Below are positions 5,559 to 13,488 of a stretch of DNA of 47,808 nucleotides, one piece after another. This stretch comes from SCTD01 sp036675425. GTDB lineage: Bacteria > Actinomycetota > Actinomycetes > Mycobacteriales > SCTD01. The notes beneath the pieces are model-generated. The model did not search any database. It worked only from the letters and a program-made list of their open reading frames with translations, and was not told where the DNA came from. The position numbers were made by a program, and so were the translations under genes. Each line of letters begins with the position of its first letter. Position 1 is the first letter of the stretch. Location of the stretch: contig JAKFFB010000205.1 of NCBI GenBank assembly GCA_036675425.1, forward strand, positions 1 through 47,808, read 5' to 3'.

Positions 5559-8435
5559 GTGCACGACGACGTCTGGGACCGCTGCGCCTTCCCGGGCTCC
5601 TTCCGTCGCTACCAGGGTCTAGCGCTCGAGGCGGTCGACGGGCTCCGGGCGGCCGGGCACAGCCGTGCGTACGTCGTGATGCCCCCCGGCTCGGGCAAGA
5701 CCGTGCTGGGGCTCGAGGTCGCCCGCCGCATCGGCCGGCGCACCCTGGTCCTCACGCCGAACACCGCCGTGCAGGCCCAGTGGCTCGCGCAGTGGAAGGA
5801 CTTCGGCGGCGACGGGCCGCACCCGGCGCCGGCCAGCGCCGAGCGCGGGCTGCGGGCGCCGGTGACCGTGCTGACCTACCAGTCGCTGAGCGTCTGGGAC
5901 CGCACGGCCGACGACGAGGACGTCGAGGACGACTCCTCGGCCACCCTGGCCGAGACCCGACGGGCGGCGCTGCGCGGCGAGCCCGGCTCCGACCTGCTCG
6001 ACCTGCTGCACCCGCGCGGCCGCGACCTGGTCCGGCGGGCCGCCGAGATGGGGCCGTGGACGCTGGTGCTCGACGAGTGCCACCACCTGCTGGAGACCTG
6101 GGGCGCCCTGTGCCGCGCCCTCGTGCGGGCCCTCGGCGACGACACCTGGGTCGTCGGCCTCACCGCGACGCCGCGCACCTCGATGACCGCCCGGCAGGCC
6201 GAGCTGCACGACGACCTGTTCGGCGACTGCGACTTCTCCGTACCCACGCCGGCGGTCGTCAAGGAGGGCGAGCTCGCGCCGTACCAGGAGCTCGTCTACC
6301 TCACCGGTCCCACGACCGAGGAGGACACCTGGATCGTCGCCGAGCGCAGCCGCTTCGCCGACCTGCAGCTCGAGCTGCTGTCCGAGCGCACGGGCACCCT
6401 GCCCTTCCTCGACTGGCTGTGGCGGCGGCTGCACGACCGGCGCTTCAGCGGGACGCAGGTGTCGTGGCGCGAGCTGGAGGAGGGCGAGCCGGAGCTGGCC
6501 CGGGCCGGGCTGCGGCTGGTGAACGCCGGGGTGCTCGAGCTGCCCGTGGGCGCGCGCATCCGCGAGGAGCACCGTGCCGTGGCCGACGCCCAGGACTGGG
6601 CGGTGCTGCTGGAGGCCTACGCCCGCGAGCACCTGTCGGCCAGCGACGCGCTCGTCGACACGCGGCTGCTGGAGGCGGTTCGGGGGGTGCTGCCCTCGCT
6701 CGGCTACACGCTGACGGTGCGCGGGCTGCGCTCGGCGACCAGTCCCGTCGACCGGATCTGCGCGCTGTCGGCGGCGAAGGCGGGCGCTGCCGTGCACGTG
6801 CTCGAGGCCGAGCACCGGGCACTGGGAGAGGACCTGCGCGCCGTCGTCCTCTGCGACTTCGAGCAGCGCACCGCGCAGCCGCCCGCGTCGCTGCAGGAGG
6901 CGACGGGTGATCGGCCGGCCGGCTCGGCGCGGCTGTCCTTCCTCGCGCTCGCGGCGTCGGACCTCGCCGACACGCTCCGGCCCGTGATGGTCACCGGCCG
7001 GACCGTCGCGATGCGGCGCGAGGACCTCGCCGCCTTCCGCGCCTTCGCGCCCGCCTTCCTCGCCGACCGGCTGCTGGCCGACCCGCTCGACGGCAACCGC
7101 GCGCTCGTCACGCTGACGGCGGGGGTCGGCTGGAGCGCCCGGATGTGGACGCCGCTCATGACGCGCTGGCTGGAAGCCGGTGGCACGCAGGCGATCGTCG
7201 GCACCCGCGGGCTGCTCGGTGAGGGCTGGGACTGCCCGGCGCTCAACGTCGTCGTGGACCTCACCAGCGCCTCGACCCCGACCGCCGTCACCCAGCTGCG
7301 CGGCCGATCGCTGCGGATCGACCCCGACCGACCGGACAAGGTCGCGGACAACTGGACCGTCGTCTGCGTCGCCGACGACCACCCGCGCGGCGACGCCGAC
7401 TACCTGCGCGCGGTCCGCAAGCACGAGGCGCACCTCGCGCCCGGCCGCGACGGGGTCATCGAGTCCGGGATCGGCCACTGCGACGAGGTGCTGGGGCCGT
7501 ACGCCCCTCCCTCCGCCGACACCCGAGCCGCCGTCAACGGGCGCGCGCTCGTGCGCGCGTCGGAGCGCGACCTCGTCCGCGCGGCCTGGGCCGTCGGCGA
7601 GGGCTACCGCGGGGCCGAGGTCGCCACGCTGCGGGTGCGCACCGCCCGGCCGCTCGGCCTCCCGGGTGGCGTCGTGCCGGCCGCGCTCCTGCAGGCGAGC
7701 CGCACCCTCGGGGAGCCTGCTCCCGCACCGCTGCCGCGCACCGGCCGGCCGCCGCAGCTGTGGCCGCTGCCCGTGGCGGCGGGGGTGGTGGCCGGTGCGT
7801 CCGGCACCGTCGCCGAGGGCCCGCCGACCGGGGTCGTGGCCGGGCTGGGTGCCGGCGTGACGGTCGGGGCCCTGGTCGCCGCTCGGAGGTACGTCAGCCA
7901 GCTCCGCGCGCTGAGCTCCGCCGAGGGCGTGGAGCAGTCCGCGACGCTGCGCCAGCTCGCCGGTGCGGTCGCGGACGCGCTGCACGCCTCGGGAGCGACG
8001 TCGGTGGGGGCGGCGGCGGTCCGGATCTCGGCAGGTCGCGGCGGTGAGACCTCCTGCGAGCTGGACGCTCCCGCGGCTGAATCCGCCTTGTTCGCAGCCA
8101 GTCTCGACGAGCTGCTCGCCCCGCTGGCCGACCCGCGGTGGCTCGTCTCGCGGCTCGTCCTGCCGCTGCCCGCCGGGGCTGCGGACCGCCGCCGGCTGGC
8201 ACGGGCGCGCGCGCTGGGTCGGCCGGTCGAGGCCGCCGTCGCCTGGCACGCCGTCCCGTCCGCGCTGGGCCGCTCGAAGAAGCGGGTCGCGGCGTTCGAG
8301 ACCGCCTGGCGCGCCCACGTCGGGGCGGGGCGGCTGGTGCTGGCCAAGGACCCCGAGGGGTCGGCGCTGCTCGACCTGCTCCGCGGCGAGGACCCGTTCG
8401 CGGTCACGAGCCGCCTGCGCACCGTCTGGCGGTAG
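5559..8435 (+). CDS. SF2 DEAD/DEAH-type helicase with possible membrane hairpin
   Basis: A 958-residue protein. The first RecA domain has PPGSGKT (42-48), DECHH (172-176, a DEAH variant) and TATP (about 203). The second has GEGWDCPALN and QLRGRSLR (579-586), as in the restriction-helicase/XPB-like group. A large insert of roughly 250 residues separates them. After it, residues 734-776 form two hydrophobic Gly/Ala/Val-rich stretches joined by a short polar turn, like a membrane hairpin. A C-terminal domain of about 180 residues that I do not recognise follows. No nuclease, methylase or other partner gene is adjacent, so a restriction or defence role is not supported by context. An inverted repeat follows. 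Confidence 0.85.
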   Translation: MHDDVWDRCAFPGSFRRYQGLALEAVDGLRAAGHSRAYVVMPPGSGKTVLGLEVARRIGRRTLVLTPNTAVQAQWLAQWKDFGGDGPHPAPASAERGLRAPVTVLTYQSLSVWDRTADDEDVEDDSSATLAETRRAALRGEPGSDLLDLLHPRGRDLVRRAAEMGPWTLVLDECHHLLETWGALCRALVRALGDDTWVVGLTATPRTSMTARQAELHDDLFGDCDFSVPTPAVVKEGELAPYQELVYLTGPTTEEDTWIVAERSRFADLQLELLSERTGTLPFLDWLWRRLHDRRFSGTQVSWRELEEGEPELARAGLRLVNAGVLELPVGARIREEHRAVADAQDWAVLLEAYAREHLSASDALVDTRLLEAVRGVLPSLGYTLTVRGLRSATSPVDRICALSAAKAGAAVHVLEAEHRALGEDLRAVVLCDFEQRTAQPPASLQEATGDRPAGSARLSFLALAASDLADTLRPVMVTGRTVAMRREDLAAFRAFAPAFLADRLLADPLDGNRALVTLTAGVGWSARMWTPLMTRWLEAGGTQAIVGTRGLLGEGWDCPALNVVVDLTSASTPTAVTQLRGRSLRIDPDRPDKVADNWTVVCVADDHPRGDADYLRAVRKHEAHLAPGRDGVIESGIGHCDEVLGPYAPPSADTRAAVNGRALVRASERDLVRAAWAVGEGYRGAEVATLRVRTARPLGLPGGVVPAALLQASRTLGEPAPAPLPRTGRPPQLWPLPVAAGVVAGASGTVAEGPPTGVVAGLGAGVTVGALVAARRYVSQLRALSSAEGVEQSATLRQLAGAVADALHASGATSVGAAAVRISAGRGGETSCELDAPAAESALFAASLDELLAPLADPRWLVSRLVLPLPAGAADRRRLARARALGRPVEAAVAWHAVPSALGRSKKRVAAFETAWRAHVGAGRLVLAKDPEGSALLDLLRGEDPFAVTSRLRTVWR

Positions 8436-8443
8436 CAGGTCCA

Positions 8444-8512
8444 CCCTCCCTGCTGGTCCTGCTCCGATCTGGCTGTGATCACGGGTGCTCCGAGCAGGAG
8501 CAGCAGGGAGGG
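8444..8512. terminator. Long inverted repeat between convergent genes
   Basis: Arms 8444-8464 and 8492-8512 pair at 20 of 21 positions (outer part CCCTCCCTGCTG with CAGCAGGGAGGG) round a 27-nt loop. It fills the 90-bp gap between the helicase and the convergent decarboxylase-like gene, so a bidirectional terminator is the simplest reading. It could instead be a mobile palindromic repeat. Confidence 0.6.
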
Positions 8513-8525
8513 GGAGGCGGTCCGA

Positions 8526-9167
8526 TCAGCGCGGCGGGCCGACCACCATCCGGCCCTCGGACACGACCCCCGGGTGCCGACCGATGCCCAGCCAGCCACC
8601 GAGGGTCAGCCCCTCCGCGGCGACGTGCACCCATGCCGGACGGCCGCGGCCACGCAACGACACCGTCGTGCGCCGCTCGTCCTGCGCCGACCGCAGCGGT
8701 CCGCGCAGCGGCAGCCGCGGGCCGCGGGCCCGGGCGGCGACCGACACCGACCACCCTTCGCCGGTCGCGGTGACCGACGAGCCCACGTCGCCGGTGAAGG
8801 AGGCGACCGCCTTCGGCAGCGCCCAGTGCGCGCGGCCGCCGTGCACCGACGGCAGCGAGTCGACGGCGATGAACGGGATGTGCACGACCGGCAGCACCGT
8901 CCCGCGCAGCAGCGGTCCGGCGAAGACCTCGCGGTAGGGCCCGACCGGCGACGACAGGTAGTCCACGACCGCCCCGAGGGTCACCGGACGCACCCGGCCG
9001 GCGAAGCGCGAGCTGCTCGGCAGCGGCGACGGCGCCCGCTGCAGCCACACCACGGCCCGCACCTCGCAGTCCCACGGGGGTCCCGGGGTGGACGCCGGCA
9101 GCTGAGCGGCGAGCGCGGCCGGCAGCCGGCTCTCCGGCAGGCAGGGCAGGTCCAGCAGCGACGACAT
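8526..9167 (-). CDS. Acetoacetate decarboxylase-like protein
   Basis: A 213-residue soluble protein. The stretch VVDYLSSPVGPYREV and the following HIPFIAVDS and WALPKAVASF match the acetoacetate decarboxylase (ADC) superfamily fold; the Lys in LPKA is at the place of the Schiff-base lysine in many members. Related family members decarboxylate or hydrate small keto acids, so the exact reaction is not predicted. The ATG at 9167 has CAGGAT 6 nt upstream and no ribosome binding site. It is divergent from the propeller lipoprotein with a gap of 37 bp, so the two promoters must overlap. Confidence 0.75.
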   Translation of the reverse strand: MSSLLDLPCLPESRLPAALAAQLPASTPGPPWDCEVRAVVWLQRAPSPLPSSSRFAGRVRPVTLGAVVDYLSSPVGPYREVFAGPLLRGTVLPVVHIPFIAVDSLPSVHGGRAHWALPKAVASFTGDVGSSVTATGEGWSVSVAARARGPRLPLRGPLRSAQDERRTTVSLRGRGRPAWVHVAAEGLTLGGWLGIGRHPGVVSEGRMVVGPPR

Positions 9168-9173
9168 GCCTCG

Positions 9174-9179
9174 ATCCTG
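9174..9179 (-). promoter_or_regulatory. Probable -10 of the decarboxylase-like gene (leaderless)
   Basis: CAGGAT on the minus strand, 6 nt before the ATG at 9167. Confidence 0.45.
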
Positions 9180-9204
9180 CCCCGTCATGCGATAGACGTC
9201 TGAC

Positions 9205-10152
9205 GTGCGCCTTCGCCTGCTCCTCGCCGCCGCCGCGCTCCTGGCCGGCTGCGCCGCCGAGGAGGACCCGGCACCGCCGTCCACCTGGACCGTCGAGGTC
9301 GGCACCGCGCCGACGCTGCTCGCGCTGACCGAGGACCAGGTCTTCGCCGCGTCGTACGGCACGGGCGTCGGCGGCTCGCAGGTCTACCGCGTCGACCGCG
9401 CCACCGGGCGACTCGCGGCGCAGCGCACCCTCGCCGGCCAGCCGAACGGCCTCGCGCTCGCGCCGGACGGCGAGGTCTGGCTGGCCACCGTGCAGCTGCC
9501 CGACCAGCCGAGCGGGACCGGCCTGCAGGTGCTCGACCCTGCGACGCTGCAGACCCGGCGAGCCGTGCTCCCGCCGGGCATCCCGCTGTCCGTGGCGTTC
9601 GTCGGCGGGGCGCTGTGGGTCGGCGACGAGCGCGGCGTCCGCGAGCTCGACCGCACGACCGGTGCGGTCCGGCGAGAGGCCACGACCGACGTGCCGGCCT
9701 ACCGACTGCTGACCCTCGGCGACCGCCTGCTCGTGGTCGGACCGACCGGGGTGCAGCTCGTCGACCCCAGGGCGGGCACCGCCGGTCGCCCCCAACCCCT
9801 CGACGCGGCCGGCAGCGTGTCCGCCACCGGGGACGACGACCACCTCTGGGTCGTCCACCCCGACACCCGCGACCGGTCGGTCCTGGCGCGGCTGGACGCC
9901 AGGTCGCTCGCGACCAGGACCACCGCGCCCAGCCCGGGCCGCGCCGGGGCGGCTGCGCACCTGGCCGGCGACCGGCTCTGGGTGAGCGACCCGGCCGGCG
10001 GTCGGCTGCTCTGCCTCGACGTCGAGACCGGCGCGGTCCGCGCGGAGCACGAGGCGGCGCTGACCGGACCGCTCGTCGCGGACGAGACCTCTGTCGTGAC
10101 AGCGCAGTCCGGCGGTCTGCGCGGTGCGCCCGCGGACTGCGAGGCCGACTAG
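9205..10152 (+). CDS. Lipoprotein with beta-propeller-like repeats
   Basis: A 315-residue exported lipoprotein: the signal ends in LLAGC, placing the lipidated Cys at residue 16. The rest is made of repeated units such as 'GTLV/LAPDGEVWLATV', 'GGALWVGDERGV', 'LGDRLLVVGPTGV' and 'DDDHLWVVHPD', typical of YncE/SMP-30-type beta-propellers. It would face the outside of the cytoplasmic membrane; ligand unknown. The GTG start is preceded by TAGACG 6 nt upstream, a weaker version of the hexamer found before other leaderless genes. The divergent neighbour is the decarboxylase-like gene. rarD follows 10 bp after the stop but has its own -10. Confidence 0.8.
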   Translation: MRLRLLLAAAALLAGCAAEEDPAPPSTWTVEVGTAPTLLALTEDQVFAASYGTGVGGSQVYRVDRATGRLAAQRTLAGQPNGLALAPDGEVWLATVQLPDQPSGTGLQVLDPATLQTRRAVLPPGIPLSVAFVGGALWVGDERGVRELDRTTGAVRREATTDVPAYRLLTLGDRLLVVGPTGVQLVDPRAGTAGRPQPLDAAGSVSATGDDDHLWVVHPDTRDRSVLARLDARSLATRTTAPSPGRAGAAAHLAGDRLWVSDPAGGRLLCLDVETGAVRAEHEAALTGPLVADETSVVTAQSGGLRGAPADCEAD

Positions 10153-10155
10153 CGT
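10150..10155 (+). promoter_or_regulatory. Probable -10 of rarD (leaderless)
   Basis: TAGCGT 7 nt before the ATG at 10163. It contains the stop codon of the preceding gene. Confidence 0.55.
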
Positions 10156-10162
10156 CCACCGG

Positions 10163-11068
10163 ATGACAGCTCCCGGCCGGGGCGTCCTGCTCGGGACCGG
10201 CGCCTACCTGATGTGGGGGCTGTTCCCGCTCTACTGGCCGCTGCTGGAGCCGTCCGGGTCGTTGGAGGTGCTGGCGCACCGGGTGCTGTGGTCGCTGGCC
10301 GTCGTGGTGCTGATGCTCGCCGTCACGCGCCGACTGGGCGCGGCCCGCGCCGCCGTCGCCGACCGCCGCCGCCTGGCGCGGCTCGCCCTCGCCGCCGTCG
10401 TCATCGCGGTCAACTGGGGCGTCTACATCTACGGCGTCACCACGGACCGGGTGGTCGAGACCTCGCTCGGCTACTTCATCAACCCGCTCGTGACCGTGCT
10501 GCTGGGCGTGGTCGTGCTGGGCGAGCGGCTGCGCCGGGCGCAGTGGGTCGCGGTCGCCGTCGCGTTCGTCGCGGTCCTGGTCCTGACGATCGCGAGCGGA
10601 GAGCTGCCCTGGATCGCGATCGTGCTGGCCTGCTCCTTCGGCGCCTACGGGCTGCTGAAGAAGACCGCCGGGGTCGGCGCCCTGGAGGGGCTCGCCGTCG
10701 AGACCGCCGTGCTTTTCCCCGTCACCGTGCTCTTCGTCGCCTGGCTCGGCGTCAGCGGCCACGGCACCTTCGGCAGCGAGGGACCGGGCCACGCCGGGCT
10801 GCTCGCCCTCTCCGGCGTCATCACCGCGATCCCGCTGCTGATGTTCGGCGCGGCCGCGTCGCGGATCCCGCTGTCGACCCTCGGCGTCCTGCAGTACCTC
10901 ACGCCGACGATGCAGTTCGTCCTCGGCATCGTGGTCTTCCGCGAGCCGCTGCCGCTGCCGAAGCTGCTCGGCTTCGTGCTCGTGTGGACCGCGCTGGTCC
11001 TGTTCACCGCCGACCTGGTCCGGCACCACCGCCGCACGTCGCCGCTCGCCGTGACCGAGCCTGCCTAG
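10163..11068 (+). CDS. rarD: EamA-family transporter RarD
   Basis: A 301-residue inner-membrane protein with about ten transmembrane helices in two EamA halves. GAYLMWGLFPLYW at the start, HRVLWS, NWGVYIYGV and LGYFINPLV are the signature of RarD, first named for chloramphenicol sensitivity in Pseudomonas; the true substrate in actinobacteria is not known. It ends in a short basic tail. It begins 10 bp after the propeller lipoprotein and ends 9 bp before murB. Both rarD and murB have their own -10-like hexamers, so this is not simply one operon. Confidence 0.92.
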   Translation: MTAPGRGVLLGTGAYLMWGLFPLYWPLLEPSGSLEVLAHRVLWSLAVVVLMLAVTRRLGAARAAVADRRRLARLALAAVVIAVNWGVYIYGVTTDRVVETSLGYFINPLVTVLLGVVVLGERLRRAQWVAVAVAFVAVLVLTIASGELPWIAIVLACSFGAYGLLKKTAGVGALEGLAVETAVLFPVTVLFVAWLGVSGHGTFGSEGPGHAGLLALSGVITAIPLLMFGAAASRIPLSTLGVLQYLTPTMQFVLGIVVFREPLPLPKLLGFVLVWTALVLFTADLVRHHRRTSPLAVTEPA

Positions 11069-11071
11069 GCT
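11066..11071 (+). promoter_or_regulatory. Probable -10 of murB (leaderless)
   Basis: TAGGCT 6 nt before the GTG at 11078. It overlaps the rarD stop codon. Confidence 0.55.
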
Positions 11072-11077
11072 GACCGC

Positions 11078-12124
11078 GTGCTCGACCGCGCCGACGTCCC
11101 GCTCGCCCCGCTGACGACCCTCGGCCTGGGCGGCCCGGCGCGCCGCCTCGTCACGGCGTACGACGAGCAGACCGTCGTCGACGTCGTCCGAGCCGCCGAT
11201 GCTGCTGGGGAGCCGCTGCTGGTGCTCGGTGGCGGCAGCAACGTCGTGCTCCCGGACGAGGGCTTCCCCGGGACCGTCGTCCGCATCGCCGTGCACGGGC
11301 TCTCCGCGGAGGGCTCGGAGGGCCGCGTGCTGCTCACCGCCGCAGCGGGCGAGGACTGGGACGGCCTGGTCGCGCACTGCGTCGCGGAGGGGCTGGCCGG
11401 CGTGGAGGCGCTGTCCGGGATCCCCGGCCTGGTCGGTGCGAGCCCGGTCCAGAACATCGGCGCGTACGGCCAGGAGGTCGCGCAGACCGTCGTCGCCGTG
11501 CGCGCCCTCGACCGGGCGAGCGGCAAGGTCGTGGACCTGTCGCCGCAGGAGTGCGAGTTCTCCTACCGGCACAGCGCTTTCAAGGCGAACCCCGCTCGCT
11601 GGGTGGTCCTCGGCGTGACCTTCTCGCTCGCGCTGTCGGAGCTGTCCGAGCCGGTCGGCTACGCCGAGCTCGCCCGGCGGCTGGGGGTGCAGGTCGGTGA
11701 CCGCGCGCCGCTCGGCGAGGTGCGCGCCGCGGTGCTGGAGCTCCGGCGCGGCAAGGGGATGGTGCTGGACGCCGCCGACCCCGACACCCGCAGCGCCGGG
11801 TCGTTCTTCACCAACCCCCTGCTCACAGCCGATCAGCACGCGGCGCTGCTGACCCGGGTCGACGCGCCGCCGCCGTCGTGGCCGGAGCCGGACGGCCGGA
11901 CCAAGGTCTCGGCAGCCTGGTTGATCGAGCGTGCGGGCTTCGGCAAGGGAGCCTTCGACGGCCCGGTCGGGATCAGCAGCAAGCACACCCTCGCCCTGGT
12001 CAACCGCGGCGGAGCCACCACCGCCGACCTGCGCCGGGTCGCCGCCGCCGTGCGCGACGGGGTGCGCGAGGCCCTCGGCGTCGAGCTCGTCCCCGAGCCC
12101 GTCTTCGTCGGCACCCCGCTGTAG
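11078..12124 (+). CDS. murB: UDP-N-acetylmuramate dehydrogenase
   Basis: A 348-residue cytosolic flavoprotein that reduces UDP-GlcNAc-enolpyruvate to UDP-MurNAc, the second committed step of peptidoglycan precursor synthesis. The FAD-binding GGGSN motif, the GIPGLVGASPVQNIGAYG block, YRHSAFK and the catalytic serine in SAGSFFTNP are all present, with WLIERAGFGKG in the C-terminal domain, as in E. coli-type (type I) MurB. The start is GTG with a hexamer 6 nt upstream. The stop TAG is followed immediately by the stop (CTA) of the convergent ROK gene. Confidence 0.97.
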   Translation: MLDRADVPLAPLTTLGLGGPARRLVTAYDEQTVVDVVRAADAAGEPLLVLGGGSNVVLPDEGFPGTVVRIAVHGLSAEGSEGRVLLTAAAGEDWDGLVAHCVAEGLAGVEALSGIPGLVGASPVQNIGAYGQEVAQTVVAVRALDRASGKVVDLSPQECEFSYRHSAFKANPARWVVLGVTFSLALSELSEPVGYAELARRLGVQVGDRAPLGEVRAAVLELRRGKGMVLDAADPDTRSAGSFFTNPLLTADQHAALLTRVDAPPPSWPEPDGRTKVSAAWLIERAGFGKGAFDGPVGISSKHTLALVNRGGATTADLRRVAAAVRDGVREALGVELVPEPVFVGTPL

Positions 12125-13000
12125 CTACCGCACTCCCACGTCGTGCCCCAGCCGGCGCCAGGCGAGGGCCGCCGCCCCCACCAGCGGGCCCTCCGCCCCG
12201 AGCCCGACCGGTGCGACGGTGCACTCGCCGGTGTAGCCCAGCCCGGCGTGCTGCCGCAGCGAGGCGTTCGCCGCCGCGAAGAACGGCTCCCCGAAGCCCA
12301 GCGCGACCGACCCGCCGACCAGCACGACCGACAGGTCCAGCAGCGACACCACCGACGCGAGCCCCAGCCCCAGCAGCTCGCCGGCGCGCGCGACCTCCGC
12401 CGGTGGCGCCCCCGCGGCCGGACCGGCGAGCCGGCGGCCGATCGCCGTACCGCTGATCTCGGCCTCCAGGCAGCCACGGCTCCCGCAGCCGCACGGAGCC
12501 CCGTCCGGCACGACGATCACGTGGCCGACGTGGCCCGCGTTGCCCGAGGCGCCGTCGAGCAGCCGGCCGTCGACGACCAGCCCGCCGCCGACACCCGTCG
12601 ACACCACCATCGCGAGGAAGTCGCGCACCCCGGCGCCCGCGCCGCGCCAGGCCTCGCCCACCGCCAGCGCCTTGGCGTCGTTGTCCACGACGACAGGGAG
12701 ACCGAGGTCACCGGACAGCCGCTGCAGCAGCGGGAAGTCGCGCCAGCCAGGGATGTTCAGCGGCGAGAGCGTCACCCCACCGGCCGACATCGGCCCGCCG
12801 GAGCCCACGCCCACCGCGAGGACGCCGTCCGGCGCGACCGACGACACGGCCGAGGTCAGCGCCGCGTAGACCTCCTCGCCGTCCGTCGACCGGGGAGTCG
12901 GCACGGCGGCGGAGCGCAGCAGCGAGCCGTCGGCGGTGACCACGCCGGCGGCGATCTTCGTGCCGCCGACGTCGACGGCGAGGACGGTGTGGACGGTCAG
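12125..13000 (-). CDS. ROK-family sugar kinase, probable CTG start
   Basis: A 291-residue ROK protein. AVDVGGTKIAAGVV is the ATP phosphate loop, ASGNAGHVGHVIV carries the catalytic region, and CGCGSRGCLEA is the ROK zinc signature (CxCGxxGCxE). It likely phosphorylates glucose or an amino sugar in the cytosol. There is no helix-turn-helix, so it is a kinase rather than a repressor. The domain begins within seven residues of 13000, and no ATG, GTG or TTG lies there. The next in-frame option is a GTG near 13081, inside DUF3039. CTG at 13000-12998 overlaps the DUF3039 stop in a CTGA unit, exactly like the ATGA/GTGA couplings elsewhere in the window, so I use it. Family certain, start less so. 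Confidence 0.85.
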   Translation of the reverse strand: MTVHTVLAVDVGGTKIAAGVVTADGSLLRSAAVPTPRSTDGEEVYAALTSAVSSVAPDGVLAVGVGSGGPMSAGGVTLSPLNIPGWRDFPLLQRLSGDLGLPVVVDNDAKALAVGEAWRGAGAGVRDFLAMVVSTGVGGGLVVDGRLLDGASGNAGHVGHVIVVPDGAPCGCGSRGCLEAEISGTAIGRRLAGPAAGAPPAEVARAGELLGLGLASVVSLLDLSVVLVGGSVALGFGEPFFAAANASLRQHAGLGYTGECTVAPVGLGAEGPLVGAAALAWRRLGHDVGVR

Positions 13001-13224
13001 CTCATCGACTCGAGCATCCCCATGAGCTCCTTGCAGGCCGGGCAGACCGGGTACTTCTCCGGGTCGCGGCCAGGGAGCCACTTCTTCCCGCACAGCGCGG
13101 TCACGGGGACGCCGTCGACGGCGCTGCGGAGGATGTCCTCCTTGCGCACGTAGTGGCTGAACCGGTTGTCGTCGCCGTCGTCGAGCTGCGGCTCGCCGAC
13201 CGGGCGGGTGTCGAGCTCGGTCAT
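12997..13224 (-). CDS. DUF3039 family protein
   Basis: A 75-residue conserved actinobacterial protein. The core FSHYVRKEDILRSAVDGVPVTALCGKKW followed by CPAC is diagnostic of DUF3039; the three cysteines (CGKKW, CPAC) suggest metal binding. Function is unknown. It ends coupled to the ROK kinase. The ATG at 13224 has TACCCT 6 nt upstream and no ribosome binding site. Confidence 0.93.
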   Translation of the reverse strand: MTELDTRPVGEPQLDDGDDNRFSHYVRKEDILRSAVDGVPVTALCGKKWLPGRDPEKYPVCPACKELMGMLESMS

Positions 13225-13230
13225 CCCGTC

Positions 13231-13236
13231 AGGGTA
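13231..13236 (-). promoter_or_regulatory. Probable -10 of the DUF3039-ROK pair (leaderless)
   Basis: TACCCT on the minus strand, 6 nt before the ATG at 13224. Confidence 0.5.
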
Positions 13237-13321
13237 GGCGCTTCAGGCAGCCCGATGAGGCGTCGAGGTGACAATGGCCTGTCCGATGCTCGGTTGCCGC
13301 CGAAAGGGGTACCTGCCTCTC

Positions 13322-13486
13322 ATGTCCCCCGCCGCGCGTCGTCTCACGGAGCCTGAGCGGCGCCGTCGCCGCGAGGTCCTGGACACGCTGCGGGAGGCGG
13401 CCGAGCTGCGTGCCCGGCTCCGTCCCCGCGCCTCGCAGCTCGAGCGGGCTCGCGCCCTGCTGCACGCCCGGACCACCCGCGGCTGA
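13322..13486 (+). CDS. Small basic helical protein upstream of recQ
   Basis: A 54-residue Arg/Leu-rich protein with no family that I recognise. Almost all of it is predicted helix or coiled coil (EPERRRRREVLDTLREAAEL...LERARALL), with no signal or membrane segment. The ATG at 13322 is preceded by CGAAAGGGG about 11 nt upstream; an in-frame ATG at 13268 would add a Cys-containing 18-residue tail of different character and is less likely. Its stop is 2 bp from the recQ start, so translation of recQ, which starts with TTG, may depend on it. Confidence 0.55.
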   Translation: MSPAARRLTEPERRRRREVLDTLREAAELRARLRPRASQLERARALLHARTTRG

Positions 13487-13488
13487 CC

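Noticed and set aside
5559..8435. Restriction-modification or other defence operon around the large helicase
   Set aside because: Both neighbours are housekeeping-type genes (M23 peptidase, decarboxylase-like) and no methylase or nuclease is present.
9185..11986. Open frame of about 930 codons on the minus strand
   Set aside because: Runs antisense to the lipoprotein, rarD and murB, which all have strong motifs; composition is low-complexity.
13268..13321. Longer start for the small gene before recQ
   Set aside because: The extra 18 residues have a different, Cys-containing character and no better ribosome site; the 13322 start is preferred.
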